From assembly GCA_016793465.1 (NCBI GenBank), contig JAEUJW010000052.1, forward strand, positions 62,001 through 126,000: a stretch of 64,000 nucleotides of DNA, written 5' to 3'. This DNA comes from Myxococcales bacterium. Lineage in GTDB: Bacteria; Myxococcota; Polyangia; Nannocystales; Nannocystaceae. The translations under genes were made by a program, and so were the position numbers. Of the stretch, positions 18,654 through 29,614 are shown one piece after another; position 1 is the first letter of the stretch, and each line of letters opens with the position of its first letter. The notes under the pieces are model-generated. The model saw only the letters and a program-made list of their open reading frames with translations. It made no database searches and was not told where the DNA came from.

Positions 18654-19469
18654 ACGGATCCGCGCCTCGTGCCCGCCGACCTCGCCCCCGGCGACGCTCG
18701 GGCCCTCGCGGTCGACTGGTCGGGCCTCCGCCTCGAGCGCGTCGACGGCGTCGACCACCCGTGGTTCTCGCGCGCCTACGAGCGCCTGTGGCACGAGTTC
18801 GGCGCCCGCAACGAGATGGAGTCCCGCGCCGTGATCGCCGGCCGCCTCGCCGCCGCGGTCCGCCGCCACCGCGACCACGCCCTCGCCTACGAGCTGCTGG
18901 TCGTGCACGACGGCCGCGAGCTCGTCGCCGTCCGCGACCACACCGCCGCCGTCCCGCTCGCCGGCGACGACCGCGTCGTCGTCCACCTCTCGCACGCGCT
19001 CGTCGAGCCCGCCTGGCGCGGCAGCGGCCTCGCCGGCTGGCTGCGCGCCCTCCCGCTGCACGCCGCCCGCCGCTGCGCCGCCGCCGTCGGCCGCCGCGCC
19101 CCGGCGATCACCCTCGCCGCCGAGATGGACCCGCCCGACGGCGTCACGCCCGCCGTCATGACCCGCCTGCGCTCCTACGCCCGCGCCGGCTTCGCCATGG
19201 TCGACCCCGCGATCGACTACCACCAGCCCGACTTCCGCGAGCCCGCCGCCATCGACGCCACCGGCGTGCAGCCGGTGCCGCTCGTGCTGGTGCTGCGCCG
19301 CGTCGGAGACGAGCGTCGCGCCGCCATCTCCGGCGCCGAGCTGCGCGCGCTGATCGCCGCGCTCTACACCGTCTACGCCGCGCAGCAGCGCCCCGCCGAC
19401 ATGGACCCGCTGTGGTCGCGCCTCGCCGCGCTGCCGGACGCGCCCGTGCCGCTGCGCCCGCCCGCGTGA
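18651..19469 (+). CDS. GNAT-like uncharacterised protein, paralogue B
   Basis: A 272-residue homologue of the product of 13742-14878, without its C-terminal extension. The candidate acetyl-CoA loop is clearer here: VVVHLSHALVEPAWRGSGLA matches GNAT motif A, with PAWRGSGLA as the pyrophosphate loop. LAAEMDPP, YARAGFAMVDP and YHQPDF are shared with paralogue A. The gene diverges from a putrescine-type aminotransferase, while paralogue A is co-transcribed with a GABA-type aminotransferase. The repeated pairing suggests a role in amine degradation, for example acylating or deacylating an intermediate. This is inference; the substrate is unknown. Confidence 0.65.
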   Translation: MTDPRLVPADLAPGDARALAVDWSGLRLERVDGVDHPWFSRAYERLWHEFGARNEMESRAVIAGRLAAAVRRHRDHALAYELLVVHDGRELVAVRDHTAAVPLAGDDRVVVHLSHALVEPAWRGSGLAGWLRALPLHAARRCAAAVGRRAPAITLAAEMDPPDGVTPAVMTRLRSYARAGFAMVDPAIDYHQPDFREPAAIDATGVQPVPLVLVLRRVGDERRAAISGAELRALIAALYTVYAAQQRPADMDPLWSRLAALPDAPVPLRPPA

Positions 19470-19482
19470 TAGAAGCCCCCGC

Positions 19483-20229
19483 GTGACCGACCCGACCCTC
19501 GTCGTCCTCCACGTCTCGCCGTGGTCCGAGCGCGCCCGCTGGGCCTTCGATCACCACCGCCTCCCGTACCGCAGGGTCGACCACCAGCCCGTGCTCGGCG
19601 AGCTGCGCCTGCGCCGCCTCGTCGGCCGCCGCGACGGCCCGGCCACCGTGCCCGTGCTCGTCGACGGCGAGCTCAGGCTGTTCGACTCGTGGGACATCGC
19701 CCGCCACGCCGACGACCGCGGCGCCGGGCCCAAGCTGTTCCCCGCCGCCCACCTGCCGGCGATCCAGCGCTGGAACGAGCTCGCCGACGCCGCCATGTCG
19801 CAGGCCCGCTGCCTCGTGGTCGCCGGCATGCTCGCCGACCCGGCCGCGATGGACGAGTCGATGCCGCCCGCGACGCCCGCGTGGCTGCGCCGCCTGGCCC
19901 GCCCGATCAACCGCGCCGGCACGCAGTGGTTCGGCCGCAAGTACGGCGTCGACCTGGCGTCGACCGCCGCCGCGCTCGCCCGCGTGCGCGAGACCCTCGC
20001 CACCCTGCGCGACGAGCTCGCCGGGCGCCCCCACCTGCTCGGCGACTTCACCTACGCCGACATCGTCGCCTCGACCCTCCTGCAGGGCGTCGCGCCGGTG
20101 TCCGACGAGTACATCCGCCTCGGCCCCGCGACCCGCCGCGTGTGGACGCAGCCCGAGCTCGCCGCCGACTTCCCCGACCTCGTGCGCTGGCGCGACGAGC
20201 TCTACCGCGACCACCGCCGCCCGGCCTGA
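19483..20229 (+). CDS. Glutathione S-transferase family protein
   Basis: A 248-residue protein with a thioredoxin-like N-terminal domain (LVVLHVSPWSERARWAFDHH; Ser and Trp where GSTs bind glutathione) and a helical C-terminal domain with LLGDFTYADIVASTLLQG. The VPVLVDGELRLFDSWDIARH segment carries the conserved cis-proline and the Asp-Ser pair that hold glutathione. It starts 13 bp after the GNAT-like gene, probably in one transcript. A detoxification or thiol-transfer role is expected; members of this branch are poorly characterised. Confidence 0.82.
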   Translation: MTDPTLVVLHVSPWSERARWAFDHHRLPYRRVDHQPVLGELRLRRLVGRRDGPATVPVLVDGELRLFDSWDIARHADDRGAGPKLFPAAHLPAIQRWNELADAAMSQARCLVVAGMLADPAAMDESMPPATPAWLRRLARPINRAGTQWFGRKYGVDLASTAAALARVRETLATLRDELAGRPHLLGDFTYADIVASTLLQGVAPVSDEYIRLGPATRRVWTQPELAADFPDLVRWRDELYRDHRRPA

Positions 20230-20251
20230 GCGCCCGCTACTCCGCGGGCGC
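20230..20251. terminator. Hairpin between convergent genes
   Basis: GCGCCCGC at 20230-20237 pairs perfectly with GCGGGCGC at 20244-20251 across a 6-nt loop, exactly at the meeting ends of the GST and DUF3820 genes. There is no T tract, so it is at best a weak or bidirectional terminator. Confidence 0.4.
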
Positions 20252-20467
20252 CAGCGCGGTCACCAGGTGCTCGAGCCCGTTGGTCTTCAGCTCGAGCGCC
20301 AGCGCCAGCTGCTGCCCGAGCTTGCCCGGGGGGAAGCCGACCCGCGAGAACCACACCAGGTAGTGCTCGGGCAGCCGCACCAGCGCCCGCCCCTGGTACT
20401 TGCCGAACGGCATGCGGGCGCGCGCGAGCTCGAGCAGCACGGTCGCGTCGAGCGAGGGGGCGGGCAC
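20237..20467 (-). CDS. DUF3820 family protein
   Basis: A 76-residue protein with the DUF3820 pattern: MPFGKYQGRALVRLPEHYLVWF followed by a C-terminal helix. Family members are small bacterial proteins once annotated as quorum-sensing-regulated virulence factors, and some similar sequences are associated with exonucleases; no biochemical role is established for this type. GTG 20467 is preceded by TAGGGT with a 7-nt spacer, so it should be leaderless. It converges with the GST gene. Confidence 0.8.
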   Translation of the reverse strand: MPAPSLDATVLLELARARMPFGKYQGRALVRLPEHYLVWFSRVGFPPGKLGQQLALALELKTNGLEHLVTALAPAE

Positions 20468-20513
20468 GCCCGCGACCCTACCACCGGCATGTCCCGAAGG
20501 ACAGCCCCGGACC

Positions 20514-21161
20514 TCACCGCGGCCCGATGCGGAACACCGCGACGAACCGGTCGAGCAGCCGCGGATCGCCGGCGATCTTCACGCGCCCGTCGGCGAGCGC
20601 CTGCGCCGGCGTGACCTCGCCGGCCAGCAGCCCGCGCAGCTCGGTCGTCTCGATCACCAGCTCCGCCCCCTGGGGCGCCCCCTCGCCCGCCGTCAGCGCC
20701 CCGTCGGCGACCTCCGCGTGCAGCACGATCGGCCCGCAGCGCAGCTCCCAGCGCGCGCAGAGCCCCCGCGCCGCCGCCGGCACGAAGCAGGTGCGGAGCG
20801 CCATCACCAGCGAGTCGGCGGTCACGACCTCGTCCGGCGCCCGCTCGCCCAGCCGCTGCGCGCCCCAGCGGCCGAGCGCCAGCACCACCTCCTCGAGCCC
20901 GCGCCCGTCGTCCGTCAGCTCGTAGACGATCGATCCCGCCGGCCGCGGCAGCACCCGCCGCGTCACCACCCCGGCCTGCTCGAGCTCCTTCAGGCGCGCC
21001 GACAGGATGTTGCTCGGGATCTTCGGCAGCCCGCGGCTCAGGTCGGTGAAGCGCCGCGGCCCCACCAGCAGGTCGCGGACCACCAGCAGCGCCCAGCGCT
21101 CCCCGACCACCTCGAGCGCCCGCGCCACCCCGCAATAGCTCCCGAAGCTGCGCCCCGACAT
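20514..21161 (-). CDS. HxlR-family transcriptional regulator with C-terminal SCP2-like domain
   Basis: A 215-residue regulator. Residues about 1-110 form an HxlR winged helix (YCGVARALEVVGERWALLVVRDLL, FTDLSRGLPKIPSNILSARL). The C-terminal 100 residues resemble the sterol-carrier SCP2-like domain often fused to this regulator type and could bind a hydrophobic ligand. It diverges from the VOC gene, and a 17-bp inverted repeat lies in the shared 107-bp region, so it probably controls that gene and itself. ATG 21161 has TAGAGT 8 nt upstream. Confidence 0.85.
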   Translation of the reverse strand: MSGRSFGSYCGVARALEVVGERWALLVVRDLLVGPRRFTDLSRGLPKIPSNILSARLKELEQAGVVTRRVLPRPAGSIVYELTDDGRGLEEVVLALGRWGAQRLGERAPDEVVTADSLVMALRTCFVPAAARGLCARWELRCGPIVLHAEVADGALTAGEGAPQGAELVIETTELRGLLAGEVTPAQALADGRVKIAGDPRLLDRFVAVFRIGPR

Positions 21162-21200
21162 GGCGGCCGACTCTAGCGCAGAATTGTCTTGACGCACTTT

Positions 21201-21217
21201 ACTTGTTAATTGCAAGT
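21201..21217. promoter_or_regulatory. Candidate HxlR operator
   Basis: ACTTGTTAATTGCAAGT contains arms ACTTG and CAAGT separated by 7 bp, in a short AT-rich patch between the divergent HxlR and VOC genes. A further half-site CACTTGCA follows at about 21219-21226. HxlR proteins bind such dyads as dimers; the pairing with this regulator is inferred from position. Confidence 0.55.
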
Positions 21218-21268
21218 TCACTTGCACTCCGCGATCACGATCGCGCAATCCCCCCTGGAGCCCCTGCC

Positions 21269-22045
21269 ATGACCACTCCTCCGCGTTTCCTCGAGGGCGC
21301 CCCGTGCTGGGCCGGCCTCTCCACCCCGGACGTCGCCGGCGCCCGGCGCTTCTACGGCGGCCTGCTCGGCTGGACGTTCGACGACCCGATCCGCGAGCTC
21401 GCCGGCTACATCAACATCCGCCGCCACGGCCAGCTGATCGCCGGCATGACGGGGCCGATGCCCGGCGTCGAGAGCCCGCCCGCGTGGGCCGTGTGGCTGA
21501 AGTCGTCGGACGTCGAGGCCAGCGGGCGCGCCGCCGTGGCCGCCGGCGGCAGCGTCATGTACCCCCCGCACGACGTCGCCGACCTCGGCCGCATGCTGCT
21601 GCTCACCGACCCGACCGGCGCCGTGGTCGGCCTGTGGCAGCCGCGCGCGCACGCCGGCAGCCAGCTGTGGGACGTGCCCGGCGCGCCGTGCTGGGCCGAG
21701 CTCTACACGCGCGACGGCCGGGCCGCCGACCGCTTCTACCGCGCCCTCTTCGACTACGAGCAGCACCCGTCGCCCGCCGACTGCGGCGTCGACTACAGCA
21801 TGTACACCGTCGGCGAGCGGCCGGTGGCCGGCCGCCTGCAGATGACCGACGCCTGGCCCGGCGTGCCGCCGCACTGGCTGATCTACTTCGCGGTCGACGA
21901 CCTCACCGCCGCCCTGCGCCGCGCCGGCGAGCTCGGCGGCGACGTCGTGCACGGCCCGATGGACTCCCCGCACGGCCCCAACGCATTCTTAAAGGATCCG
22001 TACGGGGCGATCTTCGCCGTCATCCAGCGCGCCGCAAACACCTGA
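21269..22045 (+). CDS. Two-domain glyoxalase/VOC superfamily protein
   Basis: A 258-residue protein with two repeated VOC domains. Each half begins with a Pro-Cys-Trp strand (EGAPCWAGLSTPDV, PGAPCWAELYTRD), followed by an AGARRFYGGLLGW or RAADRFYRALFDY helix. The second half ends with LKDPYGAIFAVIQ. VOC proteins bind a metal and act as lyases, isomerases, dioxygenases or resistance proteins; the metal ligands here are not certain. It is the likely target of the divergent HxlR regulator. ATG 21269 was chosen over an upstream in-frame start because the conserved domain begins just after it. Confidence 0.82.
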   Translation: MTTPPRFLEGAPCWAGLSTPDVAGARRFYGGLLGWTFDDPIRELAGYINIRRHGQLIAGMTGPMPGVESPPAWAVWLKSSDVEASGRAAVAAGGSVMYPPHDVADLGRMLLLTDPTGAVVGLWQPRAHAGSQLWDVPGAPCWAELYTRDGRAADRFYRALFDYEQHPSPADCGVDYSMYTVGERPVAGRLQMTDAWPGVPPHWLIYFAVDDLTAALRRAGELGGDVVHGPMDSPHGPNAFLKDPYGAIFAVIQRAANT

Positions 22046-22126
22046 CGCCGCGCCCGCGCGCGACGGACCCGCCCCGCGCGCGCCCGTCGCTTGCGCCGCA
22101 CCCGGCTTTCGATCGATAACGCCGGG

Positions 22127-23836
22127 ATGCTCCGCGCGGTCGCCTCGCTCGTGCTCGCGTCGACCCTCGCGTGCACCGCCGGCGAGGACGGCGGCGACGG
22201 ATCCACCTCGACCGCGGCCACGGCCACGCCGACGGCCCCGACCGCGGCGACCGACGCCCCGACCACCGCCGGCCCGACCGTCGACACCCTCGAGTCCACC
22301 GGCGACGCGCCGTCGACCTGCCCCGCCCCGCTCGCCGCCTGCGGCCCCGACTGCGTCGACCTCGAGCACGACCCCGCCCACTGCGGCGCCTGCGACGCGC
22401 CCTGCGGGCCCGGCCTCGCCTGCCTCGCCGGCCAGTGCGCGCCCGCCTGCGGCCCCGGCGCGAGCCTGTGCGACGCCGCCTGCGTCGACCTCGAGCACGA
22501 CCCCGCCCACTGCGGCGCGTGCGGCCATGCCTGCCCGCCCGCCGTCGCCTGCACGCAGGGCGCGTGCGTGCCCGACTGCGCCGCCGGCCTGACCGCCTGC
22601 GGCGAGGCGTGCGTGCGCACGAGCAACGACGAGCAGCACTGCGGCGCCTGCGGCGTCACCTGTCCCGCGGGCCAGCCGTGCGTGTCCGGCGAGTGCGTGG
22701 CGAGCACGCTGCACCACCTGCTGATCGGCGGCCGGAGCCTCTCGACCGGCAGCTTCTCCGCCGTCGTCAGCACCACGCAGCCATTTAATAATGTCTCGTT
22801 CAACCCCGGCGTGCGCACCGGCGCCGACAACTTGATTAATTTCATCCCGCTGGTGGAGACGCTGGTCGGCATCGAGGGCGAGACGATCGCCTCCGGCGCC
22901 GCCAACCTGGTCGCCGAGCAGGAGCTCGCCGCCGGGCGCAGCCACGCGATCCTCGCCTCGGCCCACGGCGTCGGCGGCCAGCCCTACGCCGCGCTGAAGA
23001 AGGGCACCGCGCCGTTCGCCGTCGGCATGGCCCAGGTCGCCGCCGGGCACGCGATCGCGGCCGCGCTCGGCGAGCTGCACGCCGTCCGCGCGGTCGCCAT
23101 CATCCACGGCGAGAGCGACCACATCGCCGGCAACCTGGCCTACGCCGAGGACCTGCTGGCCTGGCAGAGCGACTATGAGACCGACGCGCGGGCGCTCACC
23201 GGCCAGACCCTGCCGGTGCCGATGTTCTACTGTCAGATGTCGAGCTGGACCGCGCTGGCCGGGGCGACCTCGCGGATCCCCGGCGAGCAGCTGGCCGCCG
23301 CCGACGCCCGCCCCGACCGCATGTTCGTCGTGACCCCGAAGTACATCTTCCCCTACGTCGACGGCGTGCACCTCTCGGGCGACGGCACGCGCTGGCTCGG
23401 CGAGTACTACGCCAAGGCCTACCGCCGCGTGCTCGTCGACGGCGAGCCGTGGGTCCCCCTGCGCCCGCGCACGGTCACGCGCGCGGCCGAGGTGCTCACG
23501 GTCGCCTTCGACGTGCCCGCCCCGCCGCTCGTGCTCGACACCACCCTCGTCGCCGACCCCGGCAACTACGGCTTCGAGTTCACCGACAGCAGCGGCGCCC
23601 CGCCGGCCGTCGCCGCGGTCGCGCTCGTCGACGCGACCACCGTGCGCGTCACCCTCGCCGCCCCGCCGGTCGGCGGCAACAAGCGCCTGCGCTACGCCCA
23701 CACCGGCGTCGCCGGCCAGCCCGCCGGCCCCACCACCGGCCCCCGCGGCAACCTCCGCGACTCCGACGCGACCGTCAGCCGCCACGGCTACCCGCTGCAC
23801 AACTGGGCGGTCCACTTCGACGTCCCGGTCGAGTGA
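22127..23836 (+). CDS. Lipoprotein with Cys-rich repeats and SGNH/sialate-esterase-like domain
   Basis: A 569-residue surface lipoprotein. The signal MLRAVASLVLASTLAC gives acylation at Cys16. After a Thr/Ala-rich linker come about three Cys-rich repeats (CxxxCVDLEHDPAHCGACxxxC) of a type common in myxobacterial secreted proteins. From about residue 200 an SGNH hydrolase follows: LLIGGRSLSTGSFS carries the nucleophile block, IIHGESDH the GESD-type block and GVHLSGDG the Asp/His block. The last 120 residues form a beta domain. CE6-like carbohydrate acetylesterases have this layout, so deacetylation of a polysaccharide is likely. Two AT-rich codon patches occur near 22790 and 22840. Confidence 0.75.
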   Translation: MLRAVASLVLASTLACTAGEDGGDGSTSTAATATPTAPTAATDAPTTAGPTVDTLESTGDAPSTCPAPLAACGPDCVDLEHDPAHCGACDAPCGPGLACLAGQCAPACGPGASLCDAACVDLEHDPAHCGACGHACPPAVACTQGACVPDCAAGLTACGEACVRTSNDEQHCGACGVTCPAGQPCVSGECVASTLHHLLIGGRSLSTGSFSAVVSTTQPFNNVSFNPGVRTGADNLINFIPLVETLVGIEGETIASGAANLVAEQELAAGRSHAILASAHGVGGQPYAALKKGTAPFAVGMAQVAAGHAIAAALGELHAVRAVAIIHGESDHIAGNLAYAEDLLAWQSDYETDARALTGQTLPVPMFYCQMSSWTALAGATSRIPGEQLAAADARPDRMFVVTPKYIFPYVDGVHLSGDGTRWLGEYYAKAYRRVLVDGEPWVPLRPRTVTRAAEVLTVAFDVPAPPLVLDTTLVADPGNYGFEFTDSSGAPPAVAAVALVDATTVRVTLAAPPVGGNKRLRYAHTGVAGQPAGPTTGPRGNLRDSDATVSRHGYPLHNWAVHFDVPVE

Positions 23837-23949
23837 CGCGCCCGCCCGCGGCGGGCGTGCACTTGCGAGCCGACGCGTCCACGCCTTGTCGGTGCCACCC
23901 TCGCGGCGTACCATCCCGGCGCCGCGCGTGGGCGGCCGGGGCTGCTGCG

Positions 23950-24330
23950 ATGAAGAACCGTGAGACCGTGACGCGGAGCGCGAGGATCGTCTTCGGCGAC
24001 GACGGCGTTGTCCGCATCACCGTGCACGCCGGCACCGACATGACCCTCGCCGACGTCCAGGAGAACCTCCGCCTGGTGCTGTCCGGCGCCGGCGGCCCGG
24101 CGCCCCTGCTCGTCGACATCTCGCGCATCCGCAGCCTCGCCCCCGCGGCCCGCCGCCACTTCCACGACCCCGAGGGCGCCCGGTCCCACCGCGCGCTCGC
24201 CCTCGTGGTCGGCTCCCGCGTCGCCCGCGTGATCGGCAACTTCTTCCAGGCCGCCGGCCGCGGCGCGCCGACCCGCATGTTCAACAGCGAGGCCGACGCG
24301 CTGGCGTGGCTGCGCGCGCGGCCCGGCTGA
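23950..24330 (+). CDS. STAS-like domain protein (DUF7793-like)
   Basis: A 126-residue soluble protein. The pattern LLVDISRIRSLAPAARRHFHD followed by ALALVVGSRVARVIGNFF and NSEADALAWLRA is that of small myxobacterial STAS/SpoIIAA-like proteins. These fold like anti-sigma-factor antagonists but lack a defined partner. ATG 23950 follows TACCAT at a longer distance, leaving a short leader. It converges with the FAD monooxygenase gene. Confidence 0.6.
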   Translation: MKNRETVTRSARIVFGDDGVVRITVHAGTDMTLADVQENLRLVLSGAGGPAPLLVDISRIRSLAPAARRHFHDPEGARSHRALALVVGSRVARVIGNFFQAAGRGAPTRMFNSEADALAWLRARPG

Positions 24331-24342
24331 GCCGCGCCGGGG

Positions 24343-25901
24343 TCACAGCGCCGCGAGGTCGACGCCCAGCCGCTCGCGCGCGTAGGCGTCGACCCACCGC
24401 GGATCGAGCCCCGCGGCGCTCGCCGCGACCACGCGGTCGGGCCGCACGAGCACCTGCCGCGCCCCGCCGAGGCTCGCCCGCAGCGCGCCGTCGGCGTCGG
24501 GCCAGTCCGGGGATCCGCCGCCGCCGACGACCACGCACCGCAGCCCGCGCGCCCGCAGCTCGGCCGCGTGCGCCTCGCCGTCGCGCCCGTCGCCCAGCAC
24601 CAGCAGCGTGTGTCGCCGCGGGTCGAGCAGCTCGCACAGCCGGCGCTCGTCGACCCGCGGATCCGGCAGACGCCGGCCGGCGAGCGGACCCGGCGCCACG
24701 ATCGGGCTGTCGGGCACCGCCTGGTCGAGCATGCCGATCGCGCGGGCGAACCGCTGCTGCACGCGCGGGCGGCGGAGCACCAGCCGGGCCACGCGCCCGC
24801 GCAGCGCCGCCAGCACGCCGACCTGCAGCGTCATCACCCGCGTGGCCAGGCCGGTGGTCCGCACCGAGGCCCGCGCCAGCGGCCGGCGCTCGGCCTCGTA
24901 GCTGTCGAGCAGGCGCGGGTGATGCGACGGCGCGCGCAGGGCCAGGGCCAGCCGCCAGACCAGCGCCTGGGCGTCCTGCACCCCGGTGTTGAGGCCCTGC
25001 CCGCCGACCGGGCTGTGCAGGTGGGCCGCGTCGCCAGCGAGGAACACCCGGCCGGCGCGGTAGCTGCGGGCGACGCCCATGCGGACGCGAAACTGCGACG
25101 TCCAGCGGAGGTCGCGCGCGCCGAACTCGACGCCCATGCGCCGCGCGACCAGCCGATCGACGAACGCCGCGTCGATGTCCACCCGCCGGTCGGACGGGTG
25201 GCGCGCGAGGTGAGCGATGATCCGCCAGCGCCCCGGCTCGGGCATCGGCACCATGAACAGCACGCCGTCGCGGGCCATCACCGCGGCGCCCTCGTCCTCC
25301 GGCAGCCCGGGCGCGCCGATCGCGTCGGCGATCACGAAGGTGCGGTCGAGGCTGGCGCCCGCGAAGGCGATGCCGGCCGCCTCGCGCACCGCGCTGCGCC
25401 CGCCGTCGCAGCCGATCAGCCACTTCGCCCGCCAGACCGCGGGCGCGTCGTCGGCGTCGCGCGTGCGCACCTCGACGTGGTCGCCGCGATCGTCGTGGCC
25501 GACGTACCGCGCGCCCCAGCCGACCGCGACCCCGGCCGCGGCCAGGCCCTCCTCGAGGCAGCGCTCGGTCTCGTACTGCGGGATCGCCAGCCAGTAGGGG
25601 TAGCGCGTGTCGCCCCACGCGAGCCGCCGCAGGTCGATGCGGATCGCCGGCGCGCCGACCACCGGCGTCACGCGCAGGGCCGCGAACGGGACCCCCGCGG
25701 CCCGCACCGCCGCGGCCACGCCGACGCGCTCGAACGCCTCGAGCGTGCGCGCGTGGACCACGAGCGCCCGCGAGATCGCCGCCCGCCGCGGCTTCGCGTC
25801 GACCACCGCGACCGTGAGCCCCTGGCGCGCCGCCTCGAGCGCCGCCGTCAGCCCCGTGGGCCCGGCGCCGACCACCAGCACGTCGACCGCGCGCGCGTCG
25901 C

Positions 25902-25905
<4 letters not shown>
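24343..25905 (-). CDS. FAD-dependent aromatic monooxygenase
   Basis: A 520-residue flavin hydroxylase of the PheA/TfdB/MhpA group. The motif [21 protein letters not shown] lies at the N-terminus, the second flavin motif [20 protein letters not shown] near residue 290, and a thioredoxin-like C-terminal domain follows. Such enzymes hydroxylate phenols or tailor polyketides using NAD(P)H. GTG 25905 overlaps the TGA of the hybrid sensor kinase gene as GTGA, so its production is tied to that kinase, which is an unusual pairing. Substrate unknown. Confidence 0.85.
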
Positions 25906-28484
<2,579 letters not shown>

Positions 28485-28641
28485 GGTGGGCCGATGGTAA
28501 CGGGTCGCCCCCGCGTCTGCACGCCCGCGCCGACCTGGCCCTTCGACCAGCCGCGACGCGCCGCCGCGGACGTCTCCGCGCGGCTCCCCGACGCCCGCCG
28601 ACCCCGGCCCCGCGTCGCCGCCGCGTGGCATCATGCGGCCC

Positions 28642-29199
28642 ATGACGACCCTGAGACCGTTCCGCTACGGAGCGTCCCGCGAGCTCGCGCGCACGCCGAT
28701 CTTCCGCGTCCGCGAGGACGAGGCCGTGCACCCCCGGACCGGCAGCGTGCGCCCCTACGTCGCGCTCGAGGCCCCCGACTGGGTGAACATCGTCGCCCTC
28801 ACGCCCGCGGGCCAGCTCGTGCTCGTCCGCCAGTGGCGCCACGGCACCCGCCGCTTCGAGCTCGAGCTGCCCGCCGGCATGGTCGAGCCGGACGAGACCC
28901 CCGAGCAGGCCGCCGCCCGCGAGCTGCGCGAGGAGACCGGCTACACCGCCGAGCGCATCTCGCGGCTCGGCGCCGTCGCCCCCAACGCCGCCTTCCAGAC
29001 CAACACCTGCTACACGGTGCTCGCCGAGGGCTGCCGCCCCACCGCCGAGACCGCCTTCGACGAGGGCGAGGACATCGAGGTCGTGCTCGCCTCCCCGGCC
29101 GAGCTGCGCGCGCAGCTCGGCGACTCGGTGCAGAACGCCATGGTCTTCTGCGGCGTCTTCTGGTGGCTCGAGCGCCAGGGCCGCGTCGCCTGGCCATAA
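28642..29199 (+). CDS. NUDIX hydrolase, ADP-ribose pyrophosphatase type
   Basis: A 185-residue hydrolase of nucleoside diphosphates linked to another group. The Nudix box is complete: G79, E85, then R93-E94-L-R-E97-E98-T-G100 in the order GX5EX7REUXEEXG. The upstream [22 protein letters not shown] strand-helix and the length fit ADP-ribose or related sugar-nucleotide pyrophosphatases. It diverges from the sensor kinase gene across 157 bp. ATG 28642 is used; ATG 28633, three codons earlier, is also possible. Confidence 0.87.
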   Translation: MTTLRPFRYGASRELARTPIFRVREDEAVHPRTGSVRPYVALEAPDWVNIVALTPAGQLVLVRQWRHGTRRFELELPAGMVEPDETPEQAAARELREETGYTAERISRLGAVAPNAAFQTNTCYTVLAEGCRPTAETAFDEGEDIEVVLASPAELRAQLGDSVQNAMVFCGVFWWLERQGRVAWP

Positions 29200-29203
29200 C
29201 GGT

Positions 29204-29218
29204 TACACTCGGCCCGTG
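29204..29218 (+). promoter_or_regulatory. Leaderless-type -10 hexamer
   Basis: TACACT at 29204-29209 is followed by 6 nt and GTG 29216. It gives the small membrane protein its own transcript only 16 bp after the NUDIX gene. Confidence 0.5.
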
Positions 29219-29596
29219 CTCCCCGCCTCCCGCAGCCCCTGGTGGCTCCTCGTGTTCGTCGTCAGCGCCGCCGCCTGGATCGGCCTGCTGCTGCTGTCCG
29301 GCTGGCTCAACAACGGCGCCCCGCCCACCGTCGCTACCGTGCTCCCGGTCGCTCAGGTCATCGCCGCGATCACCGGCGTGCTCGCCCTGCTCGGCGCGCT
29401 CGGCCTGCGCGCCGCGTTCGTCGGCGCCCACGTCGGCCTGGCGATCGGCTGGGCCCAGATGGTCGCGACGTTCACCAGCAGCGGCTCGGAGTCGATGGCC
29501 GACCTCGGCGCCGTCGCCCTGTTCCTCATGCTCGGCGGGGCCGGCCTCGTCGTCGGCCTGATCGTCGACATCGTCCGCCTGGTGCGCGCCCGCTGA
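29216..29596 (+). CDS. Small four-helix membrane protein
   Basis: A 126-residue integral membrane protein of unknown function. Four hydrophobic segments are visible: WWLLVFVVSAAAWIGLLLLS, VLPVAQVIAAITGVLALLGA, RAAFVGAHVGLAIGWAQMVA and DLGAVALFLMLGGAGLVVGL. There are no polar catalytic residues within the membrane and no recognised family. The GTG start is supported by the TACACT hexamer upstream. It is likely a separate gene rather than part of the NUDIX operon. Confidence 0.65.
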   Translation: MLPASRSPWWLLVFVVSAAAWIGLLLLSGWLNNGAPPTVATVLPVAQVIAAITGVLALLGALGLRAAFVGAHVGLAIGWAQMVATFTSSGSESMADLGAVALFLMLGGAGLVVGLIVDIVRLVRAR

Positions 29597-29614
29597 CCTC
29601 GCCCGCGGCGAGCC

